From Chitinophagaceae bacterium (lineage in GTDB: Bacteria; Bacteroidota; Bacteroidia; Chitinophagales; Chitinophagaceae), in NCBI GenBank assembly GCA_017307755.1, contig JAFKGQ010000015.1:62001-126000 (forward strand): 64,000 nt of DNA. The letters run 5' to 3'. Positions 34,295-45,300 of the stretch are shown here, one piece after another (within the stretch, counting starts at the first letter, position 1; the number at the start of each line of letters is the position of its first letter). The notes beneath the pieces are model-generated. The model did not search any database. It worked only from the letters and a program-made list of their open reading frames with translations, and was not told the DNA's origin. The position numbers and the translations under genes were made by a program.

Positions 34295-37200
34295 ATGTAT
34301 TATAAAATGATCATTGGGTGGTGTCTGTTGCTGGCGGTGATCAGCGGCTTTGGACAGGCGCCTGTCATAACGGGTACTGTGCTGGATGATTTTGGGCATC
34401 CGCTGGCCGGCGTCAGTGTATCCATCAAGGGGGGGAAGGCTGTTTCTTTTACGAATGCGGAGGGGGAATTCCATATTGATGCGGCGGCCGGCAGCGTGCT
34501 CGTGTTCGAACATCCCCGTTACGATGTACGGGAGTGGAAGGTACAACCGGGTGCGAAACCTCTGTTTGCGCTGGCTGCCCGGCCTCTACAGGAAAAGCAT
34601 GGACGGGACGTGCTATCGGGCGATACTATTCATCTCTCATCGATGAAGCCCGAGCGGCTGGACGTATTATATGGACAGGAAGATGCCAACCGTTTCTTAG
34701 GATCGATGGCTACCACCCGTCTCCTCGGCACCACCCCAGCCCCTTCTTATCTCTATGCGTTGCCCGGCAGGCTCGCCGGGCTCAGTGTGCAGCAGGTGAG
34801 CGGCTTTCACACGCCATTGACCGCGTCGCTTACGAGCCGTGATATATTCGTAGGGGATATTCCTAATAACACCAATGGGGCCGGGTTGTCCGACAACACC
34901 GAGTTCAATATCCAGCTGCGAGGGCATGGGGGAAGCATGGGGCAAAACCCTATTGCCATCATCGATGGGGTGCAGCGGGAATTCTATGAACTTGACCCGG
35001 AGAACATCGAATCCGTGTCTGTCCTGAAGGATGCGTTGTCAAATATATTACTGGGTCAGAACAGTTCCCGGGGAGCTCTGATCGTGACGACACAGCGACC
35101 GCAGCAGGGACCGCCCCGGGTAGCCTTTACGGCCGAGACGGGTGTGCAAAGACCGCTGGGTCTGCCCACCCCTTTATCAGCCTATCAATATGCTTATCTG
35201 CTCAACGAGGCATTGCTCAATGATGGGAAATCGCCTGCCTATACAGCCGCGGATTTTTATGCTTACCGGCACCACACGGACCCCATTGGTCATCCGGATG
35301 TGAACTGGTACAACACGATCCTGAAGAACGATCGTCTGCTGACGCGCTATAACCTCAATGTCGCGGGAGGCAGCGGCGTTGCCCGTTATCTCGTTGCGCT
35401 GAATTATATGAACCAGCAGGGCATGTTTGTCACTTCTCCTGCCAATTCCTATAATACGAATGCGGACGTCAAACGATATACATTGAATTCGAAGATCGAC
35501 ATCGACGTCAATAAATATTTTACCCTGGGTCTGCAACTCTTCGGCCGGCTGCAGGACGGCAATCAGCCGGGTGCGGGCACCGGCACTATCCTCAACGGAC
35601 TGCTGACCACGCCCAACAACGCATATCCCGTCTATAACCCCAACGGGTCTTTTGGAGGGAATACGAATTATACCCAGAACCTCCTTTCGCTGGTGACAGG
35701 CTCGGGTTATCAAACGGATCATACACGGGATATCATGGTGAACCTGGATCTATCGTACAGGTTTGACCGGTGGGTAAAGGGCTTATGGCTGAAGGCGAAA
35801 GGTAATGTTTCCGTCAGCGAGTCGGGTCTGATCATCCGTACCAAGCAGGCTTCTGTTTTCCAGCAGGTGATCAGGGGAGCGGGTGATACTGCGTACAACC
35901 AATATGGCCAGGTGATAAACCAGGTGAATAATTTTACCGGTACGTCGTGGGGGCGCTACCGATTCGTACAGCTTTCCACCGGGTGGGACCATTGTTATCG
36001 TGATCATCATGTCAGCGGCATGGTATTATTTGATCAAAAGAAAATACTGCTGAATTATGATATTCCTTCCTCGTTGACCAACTATGCGGTCAAAGGCAGT
36101 TATGACTATCAGGGGAAATATTTTGCCGAACTGGCAGGCAACTACAGTGGATATGACCGTTATGCGCCTGGTCATCAATACGGCTGGTTTTATGCCGGCG
36201 GGCTGGGATGGGATATGGCCAGGGAGGGGTTTCTCAGCGGGCAAGCCTGGCTTAACAAGCTGAAGCTGCGAGCCACGTACGGCCGGACGGGCAATGCGAA
36301 CGTGGACAATTATGGCTATTTTATCTGGCGTCAGCATTATCAGGGTATTGCGGGTACTTATGGCATCGGCAGCAACTACCCCAATGGGGGCGGTCTTGCG
36401 GAGCAGGGGACCAATGGCAACCAGTTCCTGGCCAATGTGAATGCCACCTGGGAGAAGGCCGACAAACTGGACCTGGGGCTGGATGTATCGGTGCTGGATA
36501 ACCGTCTGCAACTGACTGCGGACTATTACCACGAACGGTATTTTGACGTCATGCAGCAGCGGGGCAGCGCTGTAGCGCTCGTGGGGCTTCAGTATCCCGC
36601 GGAGAATATCGGCATCAATTTGTTTGAGGGCGCCGAGCTCAACGTGACCTACCAGGACCATGTGGACGACCTGAACTATTTTTTTACGGGGAATGTTTCT
36701 CTGCAGCAGTCGCGTGTCATCTTTATGGATGAGCAGTATCAAAAATATGAGTGGAACAAGCATACCGGTCATCCCGTGGGGCAGCGGTTTGGCCTTATTG
36801 CCGACGGGCTTTTCCAAACGGCGGCGGACGCGGCGGCGGCAGCTACTCTTACAGGATTCACGCCCCAGGCAGGGGATGTGAAGTATAAGGACCTGAACCA
36901 TGACGGGGTGATCGATCAATTCGATGCGGCGCCTATCGGGAGGGAGCGTCCTGTGATCTGGTACGGGCTTACCGTGGGTGCGAGCTTCAAAGGCGTCGAA
37001 GCTAGCGTGCTCGTGCAGGGGGCGATGCAACGGGAAGAATATGTCAACAATAGTTATATCGACGCGGGTTTTATCGCGCAGAACAATGGGTATTCGCAGG
37101 CTTATCAACAGGCGTTGGCCCGGTGGATACCGGAGGCGGCTACTACGGCTACCTATCCCAGGCTCTCGTCCGGATACAATGGGTACAACTTCAGCCCGGC

Positions 37201-37441
37201 CTTTTTGTCCTCTTCCTTTTTTCTGCGCAACGGAGATTACTGGCGGATAAAGAATGTTTCGCTGGCTTACAACCTGCCGTACAACTGGGTAAGGAAGGTA
37301 AAGCTGAAAGGGGTGAAGATATTCGCCAATGCGCAGAACCTGTGGACGCATGCGGCGTATAAGGGTGTCGACCCGGAGGTGTCCCTGCCTTCCTATCCCA
37401 TTCAAAAGGTGATCAATACAGGTATCACCGTAAAACTTTAA
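34295..37441 (+). CDS. SusC/RagA transporter, divergent (locus C, first)
   Basis: This 1048-residue outer-membrane receptor has a signal peptide ending SGFGQ and a carboxypeptidase-like domain (ITGTVLDDFGHPLAGVSVSIKGG). The usual VVVVGYGTQ entry motif is replaced by LDVLYGQEDANRFLGS. The plug has LPGRLAGLSVQQVSG, NPIAIIDGVQREF and ESVSVLKDALSNILLGQNSSRGALIVTT. A full barrel ends NTGITVKL. No STN domain is present. It is 23 bases after the DUF4961-like gene and 10 before the second SusD, with which it most likely pairs. Confidence 0.94.
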   Translation: MYYKMIIGWCLLLAVISGFGQAPVITGTVLDDFGHPLAGVSVSIKGGKAVSFTNAEGEFHIDAAAGSVLVFEHPRYDVREWKVQPGAKPLFALAARPLQEKHGRDVLSGDTIHLSSMKPERLDVLYGQEDANRFLGSMATTRLLGTTPAPSYLYALPGRLAGLSVQQVSGFHTPLTASLTSRDIFVGDIPNNTNGAGLSDNTEFNIQLRGHGGSMGQNPIAIIDGVQREFYELDPENIESVSVLKDALSNILLGQNSSRGALIVTTQRPQQGPPRVAFTAETGVQRPLGLPTPLSAYQYAYLLNEALLNDGKSPAYTAADFYAYRHHTDPIGHPDVNWYNTILKNDRLLTRYNLNVAGGSGVARYLVALNYMNQQGMFVTSPANSYNTNADVKRYTLNSKIDIDVNKYFTLGLQLFGRLQDGNQPGAGTGTILNGLLTTPNNAYPVYNPNGSFGGNTNYTQNLLSLVTGSGYQTDHTRDIMVNLDLSYRFDRWVKGLWLKAKGNVSVSESGLIIRTKQASVFQQVIRGAGDTAYNQYGQVINQVNNFTGTSWGRYRFVQLSTGWDHCYRDHHVSGMVLFDQKKILLNYDIPSSLTNYAVKGSYDYQGKYFAELAGNYSGYDRYAPGHQYGWFYAGGLGWDMAREGFLSGQAWLNKLKLRATYGRTGNANVDNYGYFIWRQHYQGIAGTYGIGSNYPNGGGLAEQGTNGNQFLANVNATWEKADKLDLGLDVSVLDNRLQLTADYYHERYFDVMQQRGSAVALVGLQYPAENIGINLFEGAELNVTYQDHVDDLNYFFTGNVSLQQSRVIFMDEQYQKYEWNKHTGHPVGQRFGLIADGLFQTAADAAAAATLTGFTPQAGDVKYKDLNHDGVIDQFDAAPIGRERPVIWYGLTVGASFKGVEASVLVQGAMQREEYVNNSYIDAGFIAQNNGYSQAYQQALARWIPEAATTATYPRLSSGYNGYNFSPAFLSSSFFLRNGDYWRIKNVSLAYNLPYNWVRKVKLKGVKIFANAQNLWTHAAYKGVDPEVSLPSYPIQKVINTGITVKL

Positions 37442-37451
37442 ATCTGCTGTT

Positions 37452-39194
37452 ATGAATCGTATATATCATCTGATCGTGTGCATGTTTGTCATGGGGGTGG
37501 TTAGCTCCTGCAGCAAGACCTATGAGAGCGTACCGCTGGGACAGCAGGTGACCCCTGATCTTGCCTTTGACCCCAGGGATTCGCTGGGTAAGAATGCGAT
37601 GTCCTATCTGCTTAATACTTATCTGATGTCGTTGCAAAATGCGCACAACCGTATCGGCGGCAATTATCTGGATGCGGCCAGTGATGATGCCGTCTCTTCC
37701 GCCAGCGGTCTGCCTGCCGTACAAGCGATGGCTACGGGGGCTTATACTTCCACCAACACCAGCGGCGATGACAACTGGGCCAATAGCTATACAAACATTC
37801 GCAGCGCCACCGTCTTTATCGTCAATATCAACCAGGTGCCCATGCTGGAAAAGCTGCCCAACGGGCAGTCGGCCCGGAGCGCTTATCGTAGTGAAGCCCG
37901 TTTTTTAAGGGCGTGGTTGTATTTCGGGTTGTTGAAAAGGTATGGGGGTGTGCCGTTGCTGGGAGACTCCATCCGGCAGTTGACGGACAATGCGCAGCTG
38001 CCCCGTAATACTTTTGAGGAGTGTGTCCGCTATATCGTCAGCGAGTGCGACAATATCAAAGACAGTCTCCGGACCGCGGCCATGGTCAACGGAAGCACTT
38101 ACGGGCGGATCACCCGGGGGGCTGCGATGGCCCTCAAGGCGGAGGTATTGCTTTTTGCCGCCAGTCCTTTGTACAATGGTGGGAATATCGACAATGGCAA
38201 TCCTCTTACCGGGTATGCCTCTTATGATATCAACCGCTGGAAGCCGGCTGCGGATGCGGCAAAGGATATCATCGTTGGGGGAGAATACAAATTGATGCCT
38301 GTTTTCAGGGATGTCTTTACCACACAGGCTGCGCCTGTGGGGACGAATACCGAAACCATCTTTTGGGTGCAGGTGGGTACGAACACGGACGTAGAGAAGA
38401 ATAATGCGCCGGCGGGCTATACCTCTGCGGGCGGCAAGGGAATCACGAGCCCTACGCAGAACCTGGTGGATGTCTTTCCCACGGACAGCGGGTATGCTAT
38501 TACCGACCCTGTATCCGGCTATCATCCGGGTCAGCCGTATGACCACCGGGACCCGCGGCTTGGTCAGACCGTCTTTTACAACGGCAGTCTCTGGCTGAAC
38601 AGAGCTGTGCAAACGTATGATGGCGGGCTTGACAAACCTGGCGGCACGGTGCAGCAGACAAAGACGGGTTATTATATGCGGAAGTTTATGGGAGCTTTTG
38701 AGAGTGTGCCAGCGAACCCGCCTTCCTATTCCAATACGGTGCATGACTTTGTCCATTTCCGGTATGCGGGCGTGCTATTAGCCTATGCGGAGGCTGCCAA
38801 TGAATTCTCCGGGCCGTCCGCCGACGTGTACAATGTCCTGTATGCCTTACGGCAGCGTGCGGGTATTTTTCCGGGACCCGACAACCATTATGGATTGAAG
38901 CAGGGTATGACGCAAGCGGAGATGCGTGACGTCATCCGCAATGAACGCAGGATTGAGCTGGCATTTGAAGAGCACCGTTATTGGGACCTGCGTCGCTGGA
39001 AGATCGCGGCGGATGTATACAATGCGGCGCCGCTGGGTGGTATGGATATCCAGCTGTCCAGCAGCGGGCAGCTGTTCTACAATCCCATTCCGGTGCTTCA
39101 GGCTCATTTTCGTGACCCGCAGATGTATTTCTATCCCATCCCTTACAACGAGGTGGTGAGGAATCCGCGGATGAAGCAAAACCCATTGTGGTGA
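37452..39194 (+). CDS. SusD/RagB surface lipoprotein, second in locus C
   Basis: This 580-residue lipoprotein has a leader ending VVSSC. SusD landmarks are YRSEARFLRAWLYFGLLKRYGGVPLLGD, ALKAEVLLFAASPLYNGGN, FRYAGVLLAYAEAANEFSG and RNERRIELAFEEHRYWDLRRWKIA, ending PIPYNEVVRNPRMKQNPLW. It shares the same general layout as the SusD at 31094. It lies between two SusC genes, 10 bases after the first and 30 before the second, so its partner could be either. Confidence 0.95.
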   Translation: MNRIYHLIVCMFVMGVVSSCSKTYESVPLGQQVTPDLAFDPRDSLGKNAMSYLLNTYLMSLQNAHNRIGGNYLDAASDDAVSSASGLPAVQAMATGAYTSTNTSGDDNWANSYTNIRSATVFIVNINQVPMLEKLPNGQSARSAYRSEARFLRAWLYFGLLKRYGGVPLLGDSIRQLTDNAQLPRNTFEECVRYIVSECDNIKDSLRTAAMVNGSTYGRITRGAAMALKAEVLLFAASPLYNGGNIDNGNPLTGYASYDINRWKPAADAAKDIIVGGEYKLMPVFRDVFTTQAAPVGTNTETIFWVQVGTNTDVEKNNAPAGYTSAGGKGITSPTQNLVDVFPTDSGYAITDPVSGYHPGQPYDHRDPRLGQTVFYNGSLWLNRAVQTYDGGLDKPGGTVQQTKTGYYMRKFMGAFESVPANPPSYSNTVHDFVHFRYAGVLLAYAEAANEFSGPSADVYNVLYALRQRAGIFPGPDNHYGLKQGMTQAEMRDVIRNERRIELAFEEHRYWDLRRWKIAADVYNAAPLGGMDIQLSSSGQLFYNPIPVLQAHFRDPQMYFYPIPYNEVVRNPRMKQNPLW

Positions 39195-39224
39195 GAAAAA
39201 AACTAACACTTAATTATTTCAGCT

Positions 39225-42200
39225 ATGAAGAAAATATTGACATCCCTCCTCCTGCTGGTGTTCCTGCTGCCGGCGCTGGTGTGGGGGCAAGCGCAGCAAA
39301 GGGTGGTGACGGGTATTGTGAAGGACGCCAATGGTCCTTTAGCCGGAGCTACCATTACCGAAAAGGGCCGGCCCGCCAATGCGGCGGCGGCCGATGAGCG
39401 GGGCAGGTTCCGTATCGTCCTTCGAGGGGGTACGAATACCCTGATAGTAACCTATCTCAATTATCAGAAGCAGGAAGTCGCCGTCAGGAAGGATGAGCAG
39501 GAGGTGGAGGTCGTGATGCAGCAGTCTACGGCGGGTATGGATGAGGCCATTGTCGTAGGGTTTGGAAAAAAGAAACGTATCACCAATACGGGGGCGGTCA
39601 GCACTATCAATGCGGATGAGATCAGGGATATACCTACCAGCAGCGTGCAGAATGCGTTGGCGGGAAAGATGCCGGGTTTTATCACCGTGCAGCGTAGCGG
39701 TCAGCCTGGAAGGGATGCGTCCGATTTTTTTATCCGGGGCGTCAGTTCGCTGAACCCGGACGGGAACAAGCCGTTGATAGTAGTGGATGATATCGAGTAC
39801 ACGTATGAGCAACTGTCGCAGATCAATGTCAACGAGATCGCAAGCATTACCATTCTGAAGGATGCGTCTACCACGGCCATCTATGGTATCAAGGGCGCCA
39901 ATGGGGTGCTGGTGGTTACCACCCGGAGGGGTGTAGCCGGCAAGCCTCATTTTAATGTGCGGGCGGAGCTTGGCGGTCAGTCGCCTGTGCGGACGCCGAA
40001 GTTCCTCGACTCCTATCATACGGCGGTGCTCGTCAATGAGGCCTATGTCAATGACGGGATCAATCCCCGCTTTACCCAAACCGACCTGGATCTTTTTAAA
40101 AGCGGAACCGACCCTTATGGTCATCCCAATGTCAACTGGTACAAGGCGATCATGAAGCCTTATTCTCTGCAGGCGAATGCCAACCTGGATATTTCCGGCG
40201 GGTCGCAGGCGGTGAAATATTTTATTTCCGGCGGGGCGTTTACCCAGGATGGGACCATCCGGAATTTTTCCACCAATTCGGATGGCGTCAACAGCAACTA
40301 TTTCTACCGGCGATACAATGTCCGGACGAACCTGGACATACAGGCAACGAGGAATCTCAGTCTGCGGCTGGATGGTACGGCCCGATTTGGGGACATCAAT
40401 CAACCTTATGCCACGAATGCTATCGGAGAGATCTATAATTTCTCCCGGATACATCCTTATTCCGCGCCTTTTGTCAATCCCAACGGCACGTGGGCGTATG
40501 CGTTCGACACGCAGGACCAGATGCCTACGCTTAATGCGCGGCTGGCCACCCAGGGCTATAGCCGGAACAGGCGGACGGATTTCAACGTATTACTAGGTTT
40601 TACGGAAAAGCTGGATGATATCACACGGGGGCTTTCTCTCATCGGCCGGGTAGCTTATGCCAGTGTGCAGCAGAATACGCTGACATTGTTCAGACCCACA
40701 CCGCCTTCCTATCATTTTGATCCGACGGACAGCACCTATCATCTGAATACGGGTGTGAACACGGGTGGCTATACCTATGGCACTTACCGGACGCTGGGAA
40801 GCACAGACATCGACAATCAGCGGACGAATGTTCAGATATATCTGAACTATGAGCGTGTCTTTGCGGCCCATCATGTCACGGGGTTGTTGTTATGGAATCA
40901 GGAGAGCTTCCGGGTGGACAAGGATGTTACCGGTATTTTCCCTGTCATCGCAGACGTTCCTCATAAATTCAGGGGTTATTCGCTAAAGCTGGGGTATGAC
41001 TATCAGCAGAAGTACCTGATAGATCTCAATGGCGCTTTTAATGGCAGCGACAGATTTCAGGCCAATCACCAGAACGGCTTCTTCCCGGCTATAGGGATCG
41101 GGTGGAACTTATCCAAGGAAAAGTTTTTCAGCAAGCTTTTTCCGGCGGCCAACCTGTTCAAGCTGCGGGCTACTTATGGGATAGTGGGCAGCGATGTGGC
41201 GTTGGGCAATCAGTACCTGTACAACCAGGTGTATGTTCAGGGGGCCGGGTATAGCTTTGGCCAGAGCGTGCAACCTGTGGGCACCATTTATGAGGGCGCG
41301 CTTGGCAATAACAATGTTACGTGGGAAAAAGCAAAGAAGTATGATGTGGGGCTGGATATGAACGTGTTTGATGATAAGCTGACCTTTCAGGGCGATTATT
41401 TCCACGAGCGCCGGTATGACCAGCTTGTAACCCGGCAGGATATACCTGAGATGTTAGGGGTCGGGTTGTCCCCCGGCAATGTCGGGGTTACTATCAACAG
41501 AGGGGTGGAGGGTACGATCACCTGGCAGGACAAGGTTGGAGAGGTGCGTTACAGTGCCGGCATTGTATTTACGTATGCGCAGAACAAGATCCTTTACATG
41601 GCGGAAGCATCGCCGCGGTACCCCTGGCTGGCGGTGACGGGGCATCCTATCAAGCAGCCGTTTGGGTATACATGGCTTGGGTATTACAGCCCGGCGGATG
41701 TCAACGATCCCAAGGTGGCCAAGCCGGTGGGTTATGCTGTGCAGGCGGGTGACCTAAAATACAAGGATGTGAATGGGGATGGGATCATCGACCAGAATGA
41801 TATGTCGGCCATCGGATTTCCGAACCTGCCCAGCCTTACGATGGGGCTGCCGTTGAAGATCGGGTATAAAGGGCTGGATGTAAGCGTCACCTTCCAGGGT
41901 GCGTTTGGTTACAGTCTCGGGCTGATGGGGAATGCCATCGAGCCTTTTCAGGGGCAGTTCCAGCCCATTCATGAGGCGCGGTGGACGCCTGCCACGGCCG
42001 CATCGGCGCGGTTCCCCCGGCTGACCAGCAATCCGACGACCATCAACAGCCCGGCGGCCTACAATTCGAACTTCTGGCTTGTCAATGCCCATTATATCCG
42101 TATGAAGACACTAGAGATCAGCTATATCCTGCCCAGGAAAATGCTGCCTTTACACTTCAACAATGGAAGACTGTATCTCACGGCCTACAATCTGCTGACG

Positions 42201-42314
42201 TGGAGCAATGTCAGCAGGAAATACCAGCAGGACCCCGAGGTGCAATCGCTTACGGCCGGGGATGCCTATCTGGCTCAGCGTGTACTTAGTTTGGGGCTGC
42301 AGGTAGGACTTTAA
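39225..42314 (+). CDS. SusC/RagA transporter, canonical (locus C, second)
   Basis: This 1029-residue receptor has a signal peptide (LLLLVFLLPALVWGQ), carboxypeptidase-like domain (VTGIVKDANGPLAGATITEKG) and the standard plug entry MDEAIVVGFGKKKR. The plug also has DFFIRGVSSLNPDGNKPLIVVDDIEY and SITILKDASTTAIYGIKGANG, and the barrel ends VLSLGLQVGL. No STN domain is present. It keeps the normal SusC motifs, unlike its neighbour at 34295. By position it has no SusD directly after it; its partner may be the SusD before it or the one that opens the operon. Confidence 0.95.
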   Translation: MKKILTSLLLLVFLLPALVWGQAQQRVVTGIVKDANGPLAGATITEKGRPANAAAADERGRFRIVLRGGTNTLIVTYLNYQKQEVAVRKDEQEVEVVMQQSTAGMDEAIVVGFGKKKRITNTGAVSTINADEIRDIPTSSVQNALAGKMPGFITVQRSGQPGRDASDFFIRGVSSLNPDGNKPLIVVDDIEYTYEQLSQINVNEIASITILKDASTTAIYGIKGANGVLVVTTRRGVAGKPHFNVRAELGGQSPVRTPKFLDSYHTAVLVNEAYVNDGINPRFTQTDLDLFKSGTDPYGHPNVNWYKAIMKPYSLQANANLDISGGSQAVKYFISGGAFTQDGTIRNFSTNSDGVNSNYFYRRYNVRTNLDIQATRNLSLRLDGTARFGDINQPYATNAIGEIYNFSRIHPYSAPFVNPNGTWAYAFDTQDQMPTLNARLATQGYSRNRRTDFNVLLGFTEKLDDITRGLSLIGRVAYASVQQNTLTLFRPTPPSYHFDPTDSTYHLNTGVNTGGYTYGTYRTLGSTDIDNQRTNVQIYLNYERVFAAHHVTGLLLWNQESFRVDKDVTGIFPVIADVPHKFRGYSLKLGYDYQQKYLIDLNGAFNGSDRFQANHQNGFFPAIGIGWNLSKEKFFSKLFPAANLFKLRATYGIVGSDVALGNQYLYNQVYVQGAGYSFGQSVQPVGTIYEGALGNNNVTWEKAKKYDVGLDMNVFDDKLTFQGDYFHERRYDQLVTRQDIPEMLGVGLSPGNVGVTINRGVEGTITWQDKVGEVRYSAGIVFTYAQNKILYMAEASPRYPWLAVTGHPIKQPFGYTWLGYYSPADVNDPKVAKPVGYAVQAGDLKYKDVNGDGIIDQNDMSAIGFPNLPSLTMGLPLKIGYKGLDVSVTFQGAFGYSLGLMGNAIEPFQGQFQPIHEARWTPATAASARFPRLTSNPTTINSPAAYNSNFWLVNAHYIRMKTLEISYILPRKMLPLHFNNGRLYLTAYNLLTWSNVSRKYQQDPEVQSLTAGDAYLAQRVLSLGLQVGL

Positions 42315-42351
42315 CGGATTTTAGCAGAAAGGCGATAGTTATTTTTAGAGC

Positions 42352-45300
42352 ATGAAAAAAAGAAGTTTTACCGCGTTTGTTTTTCTTGGGCTGTCTGTCC
42401 ATGTCTTTTGTCAGCAGCGGCTGTCCTCTTATGTCAACCCTTTTATCGGGGCGAGCACCAATGTCGAAAAGGGTGAGAATTTTGCCGGGCTTGGCAAGAC
42501 CTTTCCTGGCGCCGCCACACCTTTTGGGCTGGTGCAGGTGAGCCCCAACACCATTACGGGAGGGGACAACGGATCGGGCTACAGCTATGAGCATACGAGC
42601 ATCGAAGGTTTTGCCCTTACGCAGATGAGCGGGGTAGGGTGGTATGGTGATCTGGGTAATTTCCTTGTGATGCCTTCTTCCGGGCCGTTGAAGACGGTGG
42701 CGGGAAGATTGGGGCATGAAGAAGAAGGGTACCGGAGCAATTATGACAAGGCTTCTGAAAAAGCGTCGGCGGGCTATTATGCGGTGAAACTGACAAAATA
42801 TAATGTATTGGCTGAGTTGACTGCGGCGCCGCATAGTGGTATCATGCGGTTTTCTTTTCCCGCGGGCAGCCAGGGGCGGATACAGGTGGACCTTGCGCGG
42901 CGGGTGGGGGGAACTTCCGACTTGCAGTATGTGGAAGTGGTGGATCAGCATACGATACGAGGTTGGATGAAATGTACGCCTGATGGCGGCGGCTGGGGAC
43001 ATGGGGCCGGCAATGCAAATTATACGGTGTTTTTTTATGCGCAGTTTAGCAAGCGTCTGGAGAAGTTTGGGGTATGGAGCGGGGATAGTGTACAAGCCGG
43101 GGTGCGTGTTAAAGAGGGCAAGCACCTGGGCTTCTATACAGATTTTGCCAGCCAGGAGGGGGAGCAGGTGCTGGTAAAGACCGGTATTTCGTTTGTCAGC
43201 ATGGACGGGGCGGAGAGGAACCTGAAGGCAGAGATCAGGGATTGGAATTTTGACCGGGTGCATGAGGCCGCCAGGGTCTTATGGGATAAGGCGCTGGGGA
43301 AGGTAAGCATTAAAGGCGGGACGGATGAGGAGAAGGTTATCTTTTATACCGCGTTGTATCATACATTGATCGACCCCCGGGCATTGTCTGATGTGGATGG
43401 GTCCTATCCCGGCGGGGATGGAAAACCGCACAGGACGAATGCTTTTGTCAAGCACAGTATTTTCAGCGGCTGGGATGTATTCCGCAGTCAGATGCCTTTG
43501 CAGACCATCATCAATCCCAGGATGGTGAATGATCTTATCGCATCGTTGGTGGAACTGGCGGATCAAAGCGGGAAAGGGTACCTGGAGCGTTGGGAGCTAA
43601 TCAATGCTTACAGTGGATGTATGGTCGGCAACCCTGCCGTCGTTGTCCTGGCCGACGCTTATGCCAAGGGCATCCGGGATTACGATGTGGCGAAGGCTTA
43701 CCGGTATGCCGTGAACACCTGTGAGCAGTTTGGGAACAAGGATGGCTGGGACCCCAATATCTCTGTTACGCTGGAGAATGGTTTTTCAGAATGGTGTCTT
43801 TCTCAAGTGGCCGCGGCGCTGGGGAAGGAGGAAGACAGGAAGAAGTATGCGGCGAGGGGGGAAAGCTTTAAAAATATTTTTGATGACTCCGTGCATTGGT
43901 TCCGTCCCCGCAGAAGGGATGGCAGCTGGGAGCCGTGGCCTGTAGAGGGGCGGCTCAAAGAAGGGTATGGGACGGTGGAGAGCAACCCTTATCAGCAGGG
44001 GTGGTTTGTCCCTCATGATATACCGGGGATGGTGCGGTTGATGGGTGGCAGGGAAAAGGTCATTGCCGATCTGCAGCAGCTGTTTGAAAAGACGCCGGAG
44101 AAAATGTTCTGGAATGACTATTACAACCATGCCAATGAGCCTGTGCATCATGTGCCCTTTCTTTTCAACCGGCTTGGTGCGCCCTGGCTGACGCAGGAGT
44201 GGAGCAGGGCTATTTGCCACCGTGCCTATCACAATTCCGTGGAAGGGCTGGTGGGTAATGAAGATGTAGGGCAGATGTCTGCCTGGTATGTGTTGGCGGC
44301 GAGCGGGCTGCATCCCGTATGTCCTGGTGACAATAGGTGGGAGATCACCAGCCCTGTATTTGAAAAAGTGGTGATGGAACTGGACCCGCATTATGCCAAA
44401 GGGAAGACGTTTACGATCCTGGCGCACAACAATTCTCCGGAGAATATCTATATACAGCGTGCTACGCTTAATGGCCGGGCTTATAATAAGTGTTGGCTGG
44501 ACCATGCGGATATCATGGCCGGAGGTGTCCTGGAGCTGGAGATGGGGAACGGGCCCAACTGCAAATGGGGTGTCGAACCTGCGGTGGATACCGTGACGAG
44601 CAGGGGGCGGGAAGATCTTGTCGGTTATGCCAATACCTTACAGGGGACGAATTCGAATTTTGGGTTGAGCCGTGGCAATACCTATCCTACGACGGCGCTG
44701 CCCTTTGCCATGCATGCGTGGAGCGCGCAGACGGGTAAGAATGGGGACGGCTGGAAGTATCAGTATTCGGCGAAGACCATTCGCGGCTTTGAACAAGTTC
44801 ACCAGTGCAGTCCCTGGACGGGGGATTATGCGGTATTTTCCCTTATGCCTGTCACGGGTAAGCTGGTGGTGGCGGAGGATCAGCGGGCCAGTGCGTTTAG
44901 TCATGAGCATGAGACGGCGCGGCCTGACTATTATAGCGTAGCGTTTGACAATCGTGTGCGGGCGGAGATGGCGCCCGTGGAGCGGGGTTCGCATATGCGA
45001 TTTAGCTTTCCCAAGGGAGATCCCGCCTGGCTGGTGCTGGATGGCTATAATAAAATGAGCGCGGTGCAGATACTGCCGGAGCAGCGTAAAATAGTGGGGT
45101 GGGTGAATAACGGCAGCTTCATCCCCAAGGGTTTTAGGAATTATTTTGTTTTGGAGTTTGATCAGCCCTTTGTTTCCTATGGTACGTGGGAGAATGTGGG
45201 TAATAAGGTTTCCGAGGGGAAGGTTTTGGATGAGGGTAAGGGTGTGGGGGCTTATGTACAATTTCGTGCGGGTGCGAAGGTGCAGGTGAAGATCGCCAGC

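Noticed and set aside
36026..37405. Long minus-strand open frame (459 codons) opposite SusC
   Set aside because: It is an antisense shadow of a clear SusC gene. Its translation is rich in His, Arg and Pro with no recognisable domain or leader.
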